Shown: positions 1 to 8,972 of the stretch, piece by piece | Position numbering within the stretch: position 1 is the first letter of the stretch | Layout: each line of letters starts with the position of its first letter | Assembly: GCF_009882985.1 (NCBI RefSeq) | Contig: NZ_WTUZ01000014.1 | Location: forward strand, 198,017-262,016 | Direction of reading: 5' to 3' | Source of the DNA: Paenibacillus silvestris | GTDB lineage: Bacteria; Bacillota; Bacilli; Paenibacillales; NBRC-103111 | Length of the DNA stretch: 64,000 bases | The notes under the pieces: model-generated | The model's database searches: none | The model's input: only the letters and a program-made list of their open reading frames with translations | What the model was told of the DNA's origin: nothing | Position numbers and translations under genes: made by a program

Positions 1-48
1 AATTTAGTAGTTTGGTCGTTTATATGTTCTGGTGCTGGAAAAAGGTGA

Positions 49-360
49 TTAAGCTTGCTCGATGACTGCTTTAAGTTTCTCTTTGGGTTGCACGCCTACT
101 AGCTGATCCACTACTTGCCCGTCTTTGAAAACCAGCAAAGTTGGAATGCTCATAACGTTATATTTAGCAGCGGACTCCGGATTGTCGTCCACGTTGATTT
201 TTACAATTTTGGCTTTGTCGCCAACCTCGGCAGAAAGTTCATCCAGGATCGGAGCGATCATTTTACAAGGGCCGCACCATGGTGCCCAGAAATCGACGAG
301 AACTGTTCCACTACTTGTTTCGCTTTGAAAGGTGCTATCTGAAATTTGGTTAACTGACAT
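49..360 (-). CDS. trxA: Thioredoxin
   Basis: Small cytoplasmic dithiol reductase of 103 residues, the normal size for the family. The redox motif WCGPC is at residues 28-32, preceded by the DFWAPW strand, and the cis-proline loop SIPTLLVF is near residue 72. It would reduce protein disulfides and be recharged by the thioredoxin reductase encoded just upstream on the same strand; the two genes are 31 bp apart and probably cotranscribed. A good AGGAGG lies ahead of the ATG at 360. Family and function are clear; several trx paralogues are usual in these genomes, so whether this is the main one is not known. Confidence 0.97.
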   Translation of the reverse strand: MSVNQISDSTFQSETSSGTVLVDFWAPWCGPCKMIAPILDELSAEVGDKAKIVKINVDDNPESAAKYNVMSIPTLLVFKDGQVVDQLVGVQPKEKLKAVIEQA

Positions 361-391
361 GATAAATTCCTCCTAGAATTTGAATTTGAGT

Positions 392-1336
392 TTATTGGCT
401 GGTTACAAGCGCAGCATGTTCTGAAATATAACGTTCAGCATCCAGCGCAGCCATAGCGCCGCTTCCTGCCGATGTGATCGCTTGTCTGTAAATGTGATCT
501 TGCACGTCACCACAGGCGAATACGCCTGGTACTCCTGTTTTGGACGTTCCCGGAATGACTTGCAGGTAACCGAGCTCATCGGTTGGCAATTGTCCACCTA
601 AGAAGCCTGTATTTGGCGTATGCCCAATTGCTAGGAAAATGCCATCTGCCTCAAGAAACTCTTCCTCGCCAGTCTCATTATTTCGTACTTTGAGCCCTTT
701 TACACCCAGCGGTCCAGCTTCAACTTCCAGCGGTGTACGGTTCAGGCTCCAGGCCACTTTGTCATTGCCGCGAGCGTGATCTTGCATGATTTTCGATGCT
801 TTCAGATCATCACGACGATGCACGACGCGTACTTCAGAAGCGAATCTAGTCAAAAATTGTGCCTCTTCCATCGCGGTATCCCCGCCGCCAATCACGATAA
901 TTTTCTTATTCCTGAAGAAAAATCCATCACAAGTTGCGCAAGTGCTGACGCCTTTTCCGATATTCTCGGATTCCCCAGGGATACCTAGCTTTTTAGCTGA
1001 AGCGCCTGTGGAAATAACGATGGAGTCCGCGGTCAACTGACCTCCGCCTTCCAGAAATAACGTGAATGGCCGTTTCGACATATCCACTTCTGTTACGCGT
1101 CCTGACTGAATTTTGGCGCCGAAGCGCAGCGCCTGCTTCCTCATGTTGTCCATGAGTTCAGGACCCATAATCCCGTCGGGGAATCCTGGAAAGTTATCCA
1201 CTTCTGTTGTCGTGGTTAATTGGCCGCCAGGCTGAATGCCTTCAATGACAAGCGGCTCGATGCTCGCTCTAGCTAAATATATGGCAGCTGTTAATCCCGC
1301 TGGGCCTGTTCCGATGATGATCGCTTTGTGGTGCAT
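392..1336 (-). CDS. trxB: Thioredoxin-disulfide reductase
   Basis: FAD- and NADPH-dependent flavoenzyme of 314 residues that reduces thioredoxin. Visible motifs are the N-terminal FAD-binding GTGPAG (residues 9-14), the redox CATC (133-136), the NADPH-binding GGGDTA (150-155) and the C-terminal FAD segment GVFACGDV. The arrangement is the low molecular weight type of bacteria. It lies directly upstream of trxA on the same strand, so the pair forms a complete thioredoxin system. The ATG at 1336 follows AAGGAGG at good spacing. Its leader contains an unusual tandem repeat, listed separately. Confidence 0.97.
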   Translation of the reverse strand: MHHKAIIIGTGPAGLTAAIYLARASIEPLVIEGIQPGGQLTTTTEVDNFPGFPDGIMGPELMDNMRKQALRFGAKIQSGRVTEVDMSKRPFTLFLEGGGQLTADSIVISTGASAKKLGIPGESENIGKGVSTCATCDGFFFRNKKIIVIGGGDTAMEEAQFLTRFASEVRVVHRRDDLKASKIMQDHARGNDKVAWSLNRTPLEVEAGPLGVKGLKVRNNETGEEEFLEADGIFLAIGHTPNTGFLGGQLPTDELGYLQVIPGTSKTGVPGVFACGDVQDHIYRQAITSAGSGAMAALDAERYISEHAALVTSQ

Positions 1337-1374
1337 ACAAATGCCTCCTTATTGATCGTTGTTTGTTAATTTTA

Positions 1375-1414
1375 GTTGTTAAGTTGTTAAGTTGTTAAGT
1401 TGTTAAGTTGTTAA
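1375..1414. repeat. Five tandem copies of GTTGTTAA
   Basis: Five perfect head-to-tail copies of the 8-mer GTTGTTAA sit 39 bp ahead of the trxB start, in its probable 5' leader or promoter. Perfect short repeats of this kind can change copy number by slippage. The rest of the 366-bp gap between trxB and the divergent foldase gene (to 1702) is AT-rich; I can place no further feature in it. Confidence 0.85.
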
Positions 1415-1702
1415 GTTTCTGTTGTTTATTCTTGATTTCTCACCACTGTTTTGTTAGCAAATTAATTTGATGCAAACCTTATGAATGAATCATACCAACT
1501 CCACTTAACTTTGTCAACAATTAAATTGCACACAAATTAAAATGAAGTGTTAGTATCTTGGACGATCCAATGTTAGCCCCTACTGCTTCCATAATCCGGC
1601 TAAGCCTTCATGAAACTTTCAGTTAGACTTCATCTAAGCTTCAGATTTCGTAGGCATAATAAGAGCATGTCATCCAGAGACACATATTCGAAGGGAGCAA
1701 CT

Positions 1703-2635
1703 ATGAATAATACACAGCTACGGTCAAATCCCACATGGAAATGGGTATCAGCTATCCTGCTGATCTGCCTTATCGCATATATTGCCTTCTACCCACCGAC
1801 GAAGCAAACAGCGAAAGGTGGTGCAGGTGCGGTCGAGCCCGTCGCCAAAGTCAATGGTGTCAGCATCAACTCTGATCAGTTATATCAGGCCATGCTCACC
1901 AGCGGTGGTGCGCAGACGTTAGATTCCATGATCTCTGAAGAGCTCATTAATCAGGAGGGCCAAAAGGCAGGCGTAACCGTCACCGACGAAGATATTGAGA
2001 AAGAAATTGCCAATGTCAAAGGCTCCTATGGCTCTGACGCTGAATTCGAGCAAGCTCTTACCTCTTACGGTATGACCATAGACGATCTTAAGAAAAGTAT
2101 GAAATCGCAAGTCCTTTTGAAAAAGATATTAACACCTCAAATCACGATTACAGACGATGAGATCAAGAAATATTACGATGAAAACCTCGAAACCTTGAAG
2201 GTTCCAGAGCAAGTTCAGGCCTCCCACATCTCCGTTGCGACGAAAGAAGAGGCAGATGCCATTGTGGCTGATTTGAAAAATGGCGCTGATTTTGCCGCGT
2301 TAGCTAAAAGCAAATCTTTGGACACGGCAACCAAAGATAATGCCGGTTCACTTGGTTACATCGCTAGCGGTAACATGGACGAGGCTTTCGACACCGCGGC
2401 TTTTGCTCTAAAAGCGGGAGAAACCAGCGGCGCTGTTAAGACGAGCACAGGTTACGACATCATTAAAGTAACGGATCGCAAAGCAGCCTCCACGCCTACC
2501 ATGGAGGAGAAAAAAGAAGATATTAAGTCATCGATCACGACTCAGAAGTTGGCTTCCCTCTCGACGACATGGCTGGAGGATAAGAAATCCCAGTCGACGG
2601 TTGAGAACTATTTGAGCAAGGGTGCGGGAGCTTAA
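1703..2635 (+). CDS. Membrane-anchored parvulin-type peptidyl-prolyl isomerase (PrsA/SurA-like)
   Basis: Extracytoplasmic foldase of 310 residues. One hydrophobic segment (about residues 12-29) follows a short cytoplasmic start and would anchor the protein; there is no lipobox, unlike classical PrsA. A SurA-like N-terminal helical region leads to a parvulin domain (about 165-260, beginning VQASHIS and including GSLGYI and TSTGYDIIKV). An in-frame start exists upstream at 1610, but AAGGGAG precedes the ATG at 1703, so I chose the latter. The gene stands alone between divergent trxB and convergent pdaA-like genes. Role inferred: folding of exported proteins at the membrane surface. Confidence 0.85.
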   Translation: MNNTQLRSNPTWKWVSAILLICLIAYIAFYPPTKQTAKGGAGAVEPVAKVNGVSINSDQLYQAMLTSGGAQTLDSMISEELINQEGQKAGVTVTDEDIEKEIANVKGSYGSDAEFEQALTSYGMTIDDLKKSMKSQVLLKKILTPQITITDDEIKKYYDENLETLKVPEQVQASHISVATKEEADAIVADLKNGADFAALAKSKSLDTATKDNAGSLGYIASGNMDEAFDTAAFALKAGETSGAVKTSTGYDIIKVTDRKAASTPTMEEKKEDIKSSITTQKLASLSTTWLEDKKSQSTVENYLSKGAGA

Positions 2636-2793
2636 GATAAGAGAGTTTAAAATTTACGGTAAGGCAGCAGTAGGAAAAACTACCGCTAATTTAAGCGAAT
2701 CGAGAGCTGCATCGCGGTTAGAAGCAGTTATTCTATCTAATCTTCCACCCATTCAACCGTGGAGCCAGTGGCGGCTGCCTCCACCAACAACAC

Positions 2794-2829
2794 AAAAAAG
2801 GATGCCCCTACCCCAGGGCATCCTTTTTC
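2794..2829. terminator. Bidirectional intrinsic terminator
   Basis: The stem AAGGATGCCC / GGGCATCCTT has A-runs on the left and T-runs on the right, so it can end transcription both from the foldase gene (+) and from the convergent deacetylase gene (-). Confidence 0.85.
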
Positions 2830-2832
2830 CTA

Positions 2833-3603
2833 TTACGGCGTACGAGTTCCCATCTCGTCCAAACTCTTAAACTGATAGCCCTGACTTCTGGCGTCGTCAA
2901 TGATTTTGGCGAGAGCTTCCGTGTTATCCTTAGACACGGAATGCAGCAGAATCACCGCGCCAGGGTGCAGCTGCGCCATCACATTCCGATACGCATACTC
3001 CCAGCCCTTCTGCTGCTTGGGCTCCCAGTCGCGGTATGCAATGGACCAGAACACGTTCGTGTAGCCAAGCTGCTGGCTGACAGCTAACGACTGGCCGTTG
3101 AAGATGCCCCGCGGTGTCCGCAAATAACGCATCTCCTTCTGCCCCGTGACGGCGCTGACGCCATCTCTTACTTGGTCGAGCTCTTTCTTGATGCGCTCAG
3201 CTGAGATTTGACTCATGTCCGGATGACTCCAAGAATGGTTGCCAATCAGATGGCCCTCTTGCGCCATGCGCTTCAGGAGTTCCGGCTCTGTTTTGATATA
3301 GTGGCCTGTCACAAAAAAGATGGCTGGCACTTGCTTTTCTTTTAGCACATCCAAAATTCTGCCGGTATACCCCTGCTCATACCCATTATCGAACGTCAGG
3401 TACAATTCTTTGACCGCTAGATCGCCTGTAAAAATAGCCCCATGCTGCTTCAACAGATTCTTGAAGCCTTCTTCATCAATGGAAGGACGCTGTCCGTTGG
3501 TGCTCTTTTTGAAGCCGAAATGATAAGAACCGTCAGCGGATACGAGCAGGGTCTGTCCGAACAGCATCGCAATCACGACGGTAAGGATACGGATGTAATT
3601 CAT
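2833..3603 (-). CDS. pdaA: Polysaccharide deacetylase, PdaA-like (delta-lactam-biosynthetic de-N-acetylase)
   Basis: Exported NodB-type deacetylase of 256 residues with an N-terminal signal sequence (about 1-24). The catalytic motif 1 is TFDNGYE, with N in place of the second D of the usual TFDDG; this is the signature of the PdaA branch. Motif 2 is HSWSHP and motif 3 is RTPRG, with LLHS near the end. In Bacillus subtilis PdaA makes the muramic delta-lactam of spore cortex needed for germination, which fits a spore-former carrying a ger operon in this window. Single gene, convergent with the foldase gene. Subfamily assignment is good; the exact substrate is inferred. Confidence 0.88.
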   Translation of the reverse strand: MNYIRILTVVIAMLFGQTLLVSADGSYHFGFKKSTNGQRPSIDEEGFKNLLKQHGAIFTGDLAVKELYLTFDNGYEQGYTGRILDVLKEKQVPAIFFVTGHYIKTEPELLKRMAQEGHLIGNHSWSHPDMSQISAERIKKELDQVRDGVSAVTGQKEMRYLRTPRGIFNGQSLAVSQQLGYTNVFWSIAYRDWEPKQQKGWEYAYRNVMAQLHPGAVILLHSVSKDNTEALAKIIDDARSQGYQFKSLDEMGTRTP

Positions 3604-3740
3604 GGTACAGGTTCACTCCTTGCCTTCTGTGGTTGAGTTAAGCCTTCATAGACTGTTACTAATATTCCACAGGAAAGGCTAGAGTAGGCGCACTTGGATC
3701 AGGGTAATATTGGATATTAGGCGCAGCTAAGCTACTGGCT

Positions 3741-4859
3741 TCAATCGATTACTTTTCCGAAAATCTCTACGATATCTGCGCGGAACGAATGCCCCGCCAG
3801 CTTCTGGATTTCTGCATAGGCCTCCCGCTGAGACATCTCCTGCCTGTAAGAGCGCGCCGTCGTTAGCGCCAAGAATACTTCCACTAATCCAAGCATCTGC
3901 GACAGCAGCGGGATCTGATCTCCTGCAAGCCGATAGGGGTAGCCAGTGCCGTCCACTTTTTCATGATGATACAGGAAAGCCTTCTCCACCTCCCCAAAAT
4001 CCGGGATGCCCTCACATAATTCCTTGGCCATATAGCAGTGCTCCTGAACAACTTCGTATTCGAACTCAGACAGCTTGCCTTCCTTTTCGAACATATAATC
4101 CGGAAGCTTGACCCTACTGACAAAATGCAGAAGCGACAACAGATCAATCTCCCACTCCTGCACGCGCATTTCTCCATAAGCCTTCACCAGCGATTTGAGG
4201 AGCATGCTCATTTCTCCAATTTCTTTGCGCGACGTCTGGGTTTTTCGTTCTCCAACGGGAATAAAGCTCTGCAGAAGATTAATCACCTGCTGTTTCTGCT
4301 GCTGGAACGCCAAAGCTTCAACACGCTTTGTATACTGTTTACGTGAAATAAGAATGATACCGCCAAGAATCGTACTTCCTAATGTATAGGCACCTCTGGT
4401 TATTGCAGCAATCATTGGCGAAATGTCCCCAACAATAACAGATGCAGGTCCAAATATAGAAAGGAGCACGACATACATCATAATAATGAGGCAGCCGTAT
4501 ACATATATTTTGGAATCTACCAGCAAACTAAGCAGAATGGGACAAAAAGCAATCGACACCCACATATGCCACAAAGACAAAGGGTTGTACAGCGTAGTCA
4601 CGATAACAACAACGAAGATGATGATCGGCGATATGAGCTTCGTATATGCGTTTTCTTTGGGCAGATTCCTCTGAATCACGAGAATTCCCCAAGCGAAAAG
4701 GGACACGGTAAGCGAGGTTACCATATAAAGATACGATTCTGAGTCTCTGCTAACGAGCCAATAGAATGTTCCACCAATCGTGCATACCGAAGCCATGCTG
4801 GCGATAATGAACATCATCAGTTGATCGATTGGCTGATTCTCGAGGCGCTGCAAGTTCAT
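3741..4859 (-). CDS. Membrane protein with degenerate HD-GYP domain
   Basis: 372 residues. About five or six hydrophobic segments fill residues 12-172, followed by a short linker and an HD-GYP-like domain (about 225-371). The canonical HHExxDGxGYP motif is intact (298-308), but the metal-binding HD of the first motif is replaced by HF at 245-246, the following IGK is absent, and the later conserved aspartate (aDv) is changed to VEV. The domain is therefore unlikely to cleave cyclic-di-GMP and may instead bind a ligand or partner. It overlaps the receiver-only regulator by 4 bp, and the kinase gene lies just upstream, so all three form one operon. Confidence 0.8.
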   Translation of the reverse strand: MNLQRLENQPIDQLMMFIIASMASVCTIGGTFYWLVSRDSESYLYMVTSLTVSLFAWGILVIQRNLPKENAYTKLISPIIIFVVVIVTTLYNPLSLWHMWVSIAFCPILLSLLVDSKIYVYGCLIIMMYVVLLSIFGPASVIVGDISPMIAAITRGAYTLGSTILGGIILISRKQYTKRVEALAFQQQKQQVINLLQSFIPVGERKTQTSRKEIGEMSMLLKSLVKAYGEMRVQEWEIDLLSLLHFVSRVKLPDYMFEKEGKLSEFEYEVVQEHCYMAKELCEGIPDFGEVEKAFLYHHEKVDGTGYPYRLAGDQIPLLSQMLGLVEVFLALTTARSYRQEMSQREAYAEIQKLAGHSFRADIVEIFGKVID

Positions 4860-5284
4860 ATGAGTGAACTCCTTTTTGAGGCGGGATAGGTTCCGTATTC
4901 TTTGCTTTGGAAATAAGATATTCCTTTCATGACCTCATCAATCGTGGACAAGATGACCTCAGGGCTCGTATCCTTCATTAAATAACCATCCACGCCTGCT
5001 TGGAAGGCACGATAAATATCTTCACTTTCATCAAATGCGGTTAAGATAATGATTTTAATCTGCGGATATAGCCTCTTAAGTGACTTCGCCCCTTCGATGA
5101 TTGGTATGCCGGGCATCTTGAGATCAGTCAGCAGCAAATCCGGTACTAAAGATAGGGACTGCTCAATCGCTTCATTACCATTGGCAGCCACGCCTGTTAC
5201 CGCATAAGCTCCACAACTATTAAGCAGCATTTGAAGACCTGCCCTTACAATGGAGCTGTCATCCGCAATAATGACCTTATACAT
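4856..5284 (-). CDS. Receiver-only response regulator
   Basis: 142 residues holding a single CheY-like receiver domain: acidic pocket ADDSS near the start, phosphoacceptor aspartate in LLLTDLKMPG, TAF, and a lysine in YLMKD. It resembles the NarL/DegU receiver but ends soon afterwards, with no helix-turn-helix. The true start is the ATG at 5284, behind AAAGGAG; an upstream in-frame start lies inside the kinase gene. It overlaps both neighbours (8 bp with the kinase, 4 bp with the HD-GYP protein), which implies translational coupling. Likely output is protein-protein contact, perhaps with the HD-GYP protein or as a phosphate sink for the divergent NarL regulator. Confidence 0.88.
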   Translation of the reverse strand: MYKVIIADDSSIVRAGLQMLLNSCGAYAVTGVAANGNEAIEQSLSLVPDLLLTDLKMPGIPIIEGAKSLKRLYPQIKIIILTAFDESEDIYRAFQAGVDGYLMKDTSPEVILSTIDEVMKGISYFQSKEYGTYPASKRSSLI

Positions 5285-6830
5285 ACGCTGTACTCCTTTC
5301 ACGTGGTATGCATGCGGTAACTGTTGTGCCCGCGGCCTCCTCAGATTGAAATGAGATTGTCCCATTCAAAGCTCGAATTCGGCTCTCCATACCCCCTAAT
5401 CCAAGCCTTCCTTCTTGATGCATATCCACGGTCTTCATTCCGATTCCATCATCCTTAATCATAACCGTCCATTGTACACTCGTAACTTCAATCGTTACGT
5501 GAAGATGTTTGGCTTTCGCGTGTTTGATCACGTTGTTGGCTGCTTCCTCCACCAAGTGATAGATCGCGCCTTCGACATCCACCTGTTCCTGCGAAACCCA
5601 ACCGATATGTTCAAATATCGGCTTCACCCCTGTGTTTTCTGTAATACGATGCAGGAGTTTATCAATGGCGTAATGGAGATTAATCGTTCTCTTTTCATCT
5701 TTAAGCTCTATAATGAATTGCCGGATATTGCGGTGGCTTTCTTTCACCTTTTTCTCGACCTCGGTTACGTAAGGGAGCATTTCTTCGCGTGCATGTGCAG
5801 GTAGTGCATTCTTCAATTGAAACAGCTGTATTGAGATGAAAAATAGCTCTTGCGTGATGCCGTCATGGATGTTCTGGGCAATCGTCCCCCGCTCTATCGC
5901 GACCGCTGCTTCTTCTGCTTCCCGCAGCTCCTCGCTACTAAAATGAATAGCTTCGAGCCTCATAAGAATGAATTGGATATATATTTTGTGCAAGATAGAC
6001 AATTCATTTTTCTCAGCCTTCACTAATAGCCAACCATAGGACTCCCCGCTGCGATCGAGCAGTGTCTGGATGTACAGCGACTCTAGTTCACCTGTTGGTG
6101 ATGGCAATTGGGCGTACATCCTCTGACCGTTCAGAAAGGCATTTTGCTTCATGTAGTTCGTGAAGTAAGTGCGCTTCCAACTATGTACTTTCTCGTTCTG
6201 TCTATCGCTTTCCATACAAAGAATGACTTCGCGCTCATCCAAAACTTTCTTCAGCAGCCCTTCTATATAAGGAATGCTCCCTTGGTTCCTCGGCTGCCGC
6301 GCCATAAAACGAGACGAATAGATCATCACCAGCTTGCGGTATTGTTTACGCACTACTTGTAGGATGTAGTTCGCAGAACTTATCAAACCGAAGTACCCTA
6401 ACACAATAAAGCTATAGTCAAAATGGTTCAGGAGATACATATAAGCAGCACGCTCAGAAGTCGCTGCAAAGATGATCGGGAGGAAAAGAGCATAACAGAA
6501 CGAGATTGCATAAAGCCTTCGCCATGTCACAAACCGTTTAACCATTAAGAGCCCGGTAAAACAGTAGATTAGGAACGGTGAGGACAAGCCCCCTGTTAAC
6601 CAAAGCAAATAAACCCCGAAACCAATATCAACGAAAGATGCGGCTATAGCCGCTTTTTGACCCATTTTAAACAGATGTAACAGGCTGTAAGCCGTATGAA
6701 AAAGAACCGCAGCTAACAACAAACCTGGCGTTACGTTGCCCGATTTGGTATAGATCAAGAGACCCACCAACAGCAGCACCCATCTGCCCCCAAAAAATAC
6801 ATATAAACTAGATTTATTAGATAAAACCAT
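5277..6830 (-). CDS. Sensor histidine kinase, NarL/DegS family
   Basis: 517 residues. About six membrane segments (10-160) are followed by a GAF-like region (about 185-295) and a HisKA_3 transmitter. The phospho-accepting histidine is H322 in IAQNIHDGITQE, and the HATPase_c domain carries NVIKHAKAK (N box), DDGIGM (G1) and GLGGMESR (G2). This kinase class normally partners with NarL/LuxR-type regulators. One such regulator is divergent (6989-7630), and a receiver-only protein is immediately downstream. The gene is first in a three-gene operon. The signal sensed is not visible; the membrane region suggests a membrane or lipid-soluble cue. Confidence 0.92.
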   Translation of the reverse strand: MVLSNKSSLYVFFGGRWVLLLVGLLIYTKSGNVTPGLLLAAVLFHTAYSLLHLFKMGQKAAIAASFVDIGFGVYLLWLTGGLSSPFLIYCFTGLLMVKRFVTWRRLYAISFCYALFLPIIFAATSERAAYMYLLNHFDYSFIVLGYFGLISSANYILQVVRKQYRKLVMIYSSRFMARQPRNQGSIPYIEGLLKKVLDEREVILCMESDRQNEKVHSWKRTYFTNYMKQNAFLNGQRMYAQLPSPTGELESLYIQTLLDRSGESYGWLLVKAEKNELSILHKIYIQFILMRLEAIHFSSEELREAEEAAVAIERGTIAQNIHDGITQELFFISIQLFQLKNALPAHAREEMLPYVTEVEKKVKESHRNIRQFIIELKDEKRTINLHYAIDKLLHRITENTGVKPIFEHIGWVSQEQVDVEGAIYHLVEEAANNVIKHAKAKHLHVTIEVTSVQWTVMIKDDGIGMKTVDMHQEGRLGLGGMESRIRALNGTISFQSEEAAGTTVTACIPRERSTAYV

Positions 6831-6924
6831 CCTAAAATACCCCTAAACTTTATGAATTCTTAATGGTCTTTCGACTATTTTTGTTATACAATGAATCAGT
6901 CGCCTACAATAATAGGTAATAAGC

Positions 6925-6944
6925 ACTAGGATTTAATACCTAGT
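6925..6944. promoter_or_regulatory. Inverted repeat between divergent two-component genes
   Basis: ACTAGG and CCTAGT form a perfect 6-bp inverted repeat with an 8-bp AT-rich spacer, 45 bp ahead of the NarL-type regulator and in the shared region with the kinase operon. NarL-family proteins often bind short inverted sites, so autoregulation is a reasonable inference, not a demonstrated site. Confidence 0.4.
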
Positions 6945-6988
6945 TTCAGTATATCATAGATCGCAACACTTTGGAGGGAACCCGATCG

Positions 6989-7630
6989 ATGAATATGATT
7001 ATCCTTGATGACCACCCGCTTGTTCGCAAAGGCATTTGTACCATTGTTTCATCTGGTCAATCCATGAATATTGTTGGGGAAGCAGCCAATACGCAGGAGG
7101 CTCTACGGCTTCTGGATCAGACAAACCCCGATCTTGTGCTCGTAGATTTGAATTTGGGAAATGAGAACGGAATCGATTTTATTCAAGAGGCGCGCAGGGC
7201 AGGACATGCTTGTAAATATATAATCTTAACTTCATCTATCACTCAAAGTGAGCTTCATCTCGCACAGTCCCTGCAGATTGATGGCGTCTGTTTAAAGGAA
7301 GCGTTTCCAGAAGATTTGTTGTACGGGATTGAGGTTGTAGCTCGTGGTCGTAAGTACTACGATCCGGTGTTGATGGGGTCCATCATGGACCATAAGTCGG
7401 GCAGAGAAAAGCAGGAGTTGTCTGAGCTGACTCCCAAAGAGCTAGAAGTCTTGATGTCGCTAGGGAAAGGCCGCTCAAACAAAGAAATTGCAAACGCCCT
7501 CTACATCACAGAGTTCACCGTCAAAAAGCACGTGAGTCAGGTTCTAGCCAAGTTAGAACTAGCCGATCGGACGCAAGCCGCCTTATATGCCTTGTCCAAA
7601 GGATTGGTTCAATTCGAAATGCAGCGATAA
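6989..7630 (+). CDS. NarL/LuxR-family response regulator
   Basis: 213 residues. The receiver domain starts MNMIILDDHP with the phosphoacceptor in LVLVDLNLG. A linker leads to a C-terminal LuxR-type helix-turn-helix (about 150-208; ELTPKELEVL and SNKEIANAL and TVKKHVSQVL). Start chosen at the ATG at 6989, because the upstream TTG at 6971 would put the GGAGG inside the gene. Divergent from the kinase operon and almost certainly its DNA-binding partner. Possible targets include its own promoter region and the exported-protein operon that converges on it. Confidence 0.92.
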   Translation: MNMIILDDHPLVRKGICTIVSSGQSMNIVGEAANTQEALRLLDQTNPDLVLVDLNLGNENGIDFIQEARRAGHACKYIILTSSITQSELHLAQSLQIDGVCLKEAFPEDLLYGIEVVARGRKYYDPVLMGSIMDHKSGREKQELSELTPKELEVLMSLGKGRSNKEIANALYITEFTVKKHVSQVLAKLELADRTQAALYALSKGLVQFEMQR

Positions 7631-7645
7631 TCGCCTGCACATAAG

Positions 7646-7680
7646 AAAGATCCGCTGGGATAACCCGCCGGATCTTTTTT
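7646..7680. terminator. Intrinsic terminator between convergent genes
   Basis: Stem AAAGATCCG / CGGATCTTT with a T-run on the right; the left A-run lets it also serve the convergent signal peptidase operon. Confidence 0.85.
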
Positions 7681-7684
7681 GGCT

Positions 7685-8245
7685 TTACAGGTCAAGAGGC
7701 TCTGCAATTTGATGCATGGGCAGCAAGGAAAAGACAGCATAACCCTTCACATCTTTGATGTGTACAGGACCCAGAGAGGGATCACGGCTATCCTTACTTT
7801 CACCCAGGTTCCGATTGTCTCCGACCACGAATAGATGGCCGCTTGGAATCGTCTGTACGTCCATATTCTCCGACTTACCGGCTGTATACAGCTCAGGCAG
7901 CGGTTTTTCGTTGACGTAGATAACACCATCCCGAATGAATACGCGATCGCCTTGTACGGCAATGACACGTTTGATAATGCTGAATTCTAACCGTTCATCC
8001 TTGATAACAACCACATCGCCGTACTTCGGCGTTTTAAAAAATAGCGATACTTTATTCATTAGCAAAATATTGCCGCTTTCCAGCGTCGGATTCATAGAAT
8101 TCCCGGAGACCCTCGTGAGCCCTATCATGTTATTTATCAATATAAAGGCTAACGAGAGTAGTAAAAAGAATCGCACCCAACCCCAGAATTCACTTTTGTG
8201 CTTCGTCGCTGCTGACTTCTTACGTTCCAAAACCCCAACTGTCAT
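7685..8245 (-). CDS. lepB: Type I signal peptidase
   Basis: 186 residues with an N-terminal membrane anchor (about 24-42). The catalytic serine is in SGNSMNPTL and the general-base lysine in IIKRVIAVQGD; box E is VVGDNRNLGESKDSR. This is the prokaryotic Ser-Lys class, not the SipW type. It is the last gene of an apparent operon whose three upstream genes all encode proteins with signal peptides (gaps of 35-65 bp). That placement suggests a peptidase serving, or at least coexpressed with, those exported proteins. The enzyme call is firm; dedication to those substrates is inference. Confidence 0.93.
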   Translation of the reverse strand: MTVGVLERKKSAATKHKSEFWGWVRFFLLLSLAFILINNMIGLTRVSGNSMNPTLESGNILLMNKVSLFFKTPKYGDVVVIKDERLEFSIIKRVIAVQGDRVFIRDGVIYVNEKPLPELYTAGKSENMDVQTIPSGHLFVVGDNRNLGESKDSRDPSLGPVHIKDVKGYAVFSLLPMHQIAEPLDL

Positions 8246-8280
8246 GATGCTTTCCCACCCTCGCTAGCTCTAACGCTAAA

Positions 8281-8901
8281 TTATGATTGATTGTACGTGA
8301 CATGACTTACACTCGCATCTGATTGCTGCCCATATACATCCTTAATAACCGTCGGCGGTGGCGCCGTAGGTGGTTGCGCAGGCGGCAACACAGGCGGTGG
8401 CGTCGGTACCAAAATGACAGGCGGACTCTGTGTGAACACCATAGCTGGCGGTACATAACTAGCCGCTAATGTGTCCATGGCACCCTTGGCGCTGTCGAGA
8501 ATGGATTGCAGCTTATTCAAAATTTGTATGCGATCCTGCTCAGTTTTCACATCGGTGGCAGCAAGCAGACTTTGCGCATGCTGCTCAAGTGCCTGCAGAT
8601 GAAGCTGTTTCTGTTTATCTGTGTAGGATTCAAGGCTTCTAGTGGATGCTTCAAGTCGAAGCTGCAATTCTTTCTTTAACAATTCCTTCTGCGCATCGGT
8701 CTCTGATTTCATGGATTGATCCAGGCCTTGGATCACTTGCTCGGTTTTCTTGTTGAACCAAGAAGCCATAGCACCGGCAATATCCATATCCGCATAAGAA
8801 ATTCCGGCGGATGCCGTGAGAACGACAGTTAAAGAAACAATTCCGGCTGCGACCATCCGCTTGGATTTCACCTTATGTTTCTTTTCATTTCTGCTCATCA
8901 T
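8281..8901 (-). CDS. Exported coiled-coil protein with proline-rich C-terminus
   Basis: Unrecognised protein of 206 residues. A basic N-terminus and hydrophobic segment end at a probable AYA/D-like cleavage site (ISYADM). Next comes a helical Q/K/E-rich region (about 45-150) with the motif ASWFNKKTEQV, then a proline-rich stretch near residues 152-185 with several PPP and a short tail. The W motif matches QSWYN in the two upstream proteins, so the three are likely distant paralogues. Of three clustered ATGs I chose 8901, 7 bp from AGGGAGG; 8907 is too close to it. The proline-rich region could cross or bind the cell wall. Third gene of the operon. Confidence 0.75.
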   Translation of the reverse strand: MMSRNEKKHKVKSKRMVAAGIVSLTVVLTASAGISYADMDIAGAMASWFNKKTEQVIQGLDQSMKSETDAQKELLKKELQLRLEASTRSLESYTDKQKQLHLQALEQHAQSLLAATDVKTEQDRIQILNKLQSILDSAKGAMDTLAASYVPPAMVFTQSPPVILVPTPPPVLPPAQPPTAPPPTVIKDVYGQQSDASVSHVTYNQS

Positions 8902-8934
8902 GTTCATTCCTCCCTTATCTCAAAGTAAGCGTAA

Positions 8935-8952
8935 GGCCCCGAAGCCGGGGCC
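8935..8952 (-). terminator. GC-rich intercistronic hairpin without T-run
   Basis: GGCCCCG / CGGGGCC with a 4-nt loop lies between the 257-residue exported-protein gene and the next gene of the operon. There is no T-run, so it is better read as an mRNA-stabilising or partial-termination element that could make the upstream gene more abundant than the downstream ones. Confidence 0.55.
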
Positions 8953-8972
8953 AGTCCGCTTAAGGCATTTTA

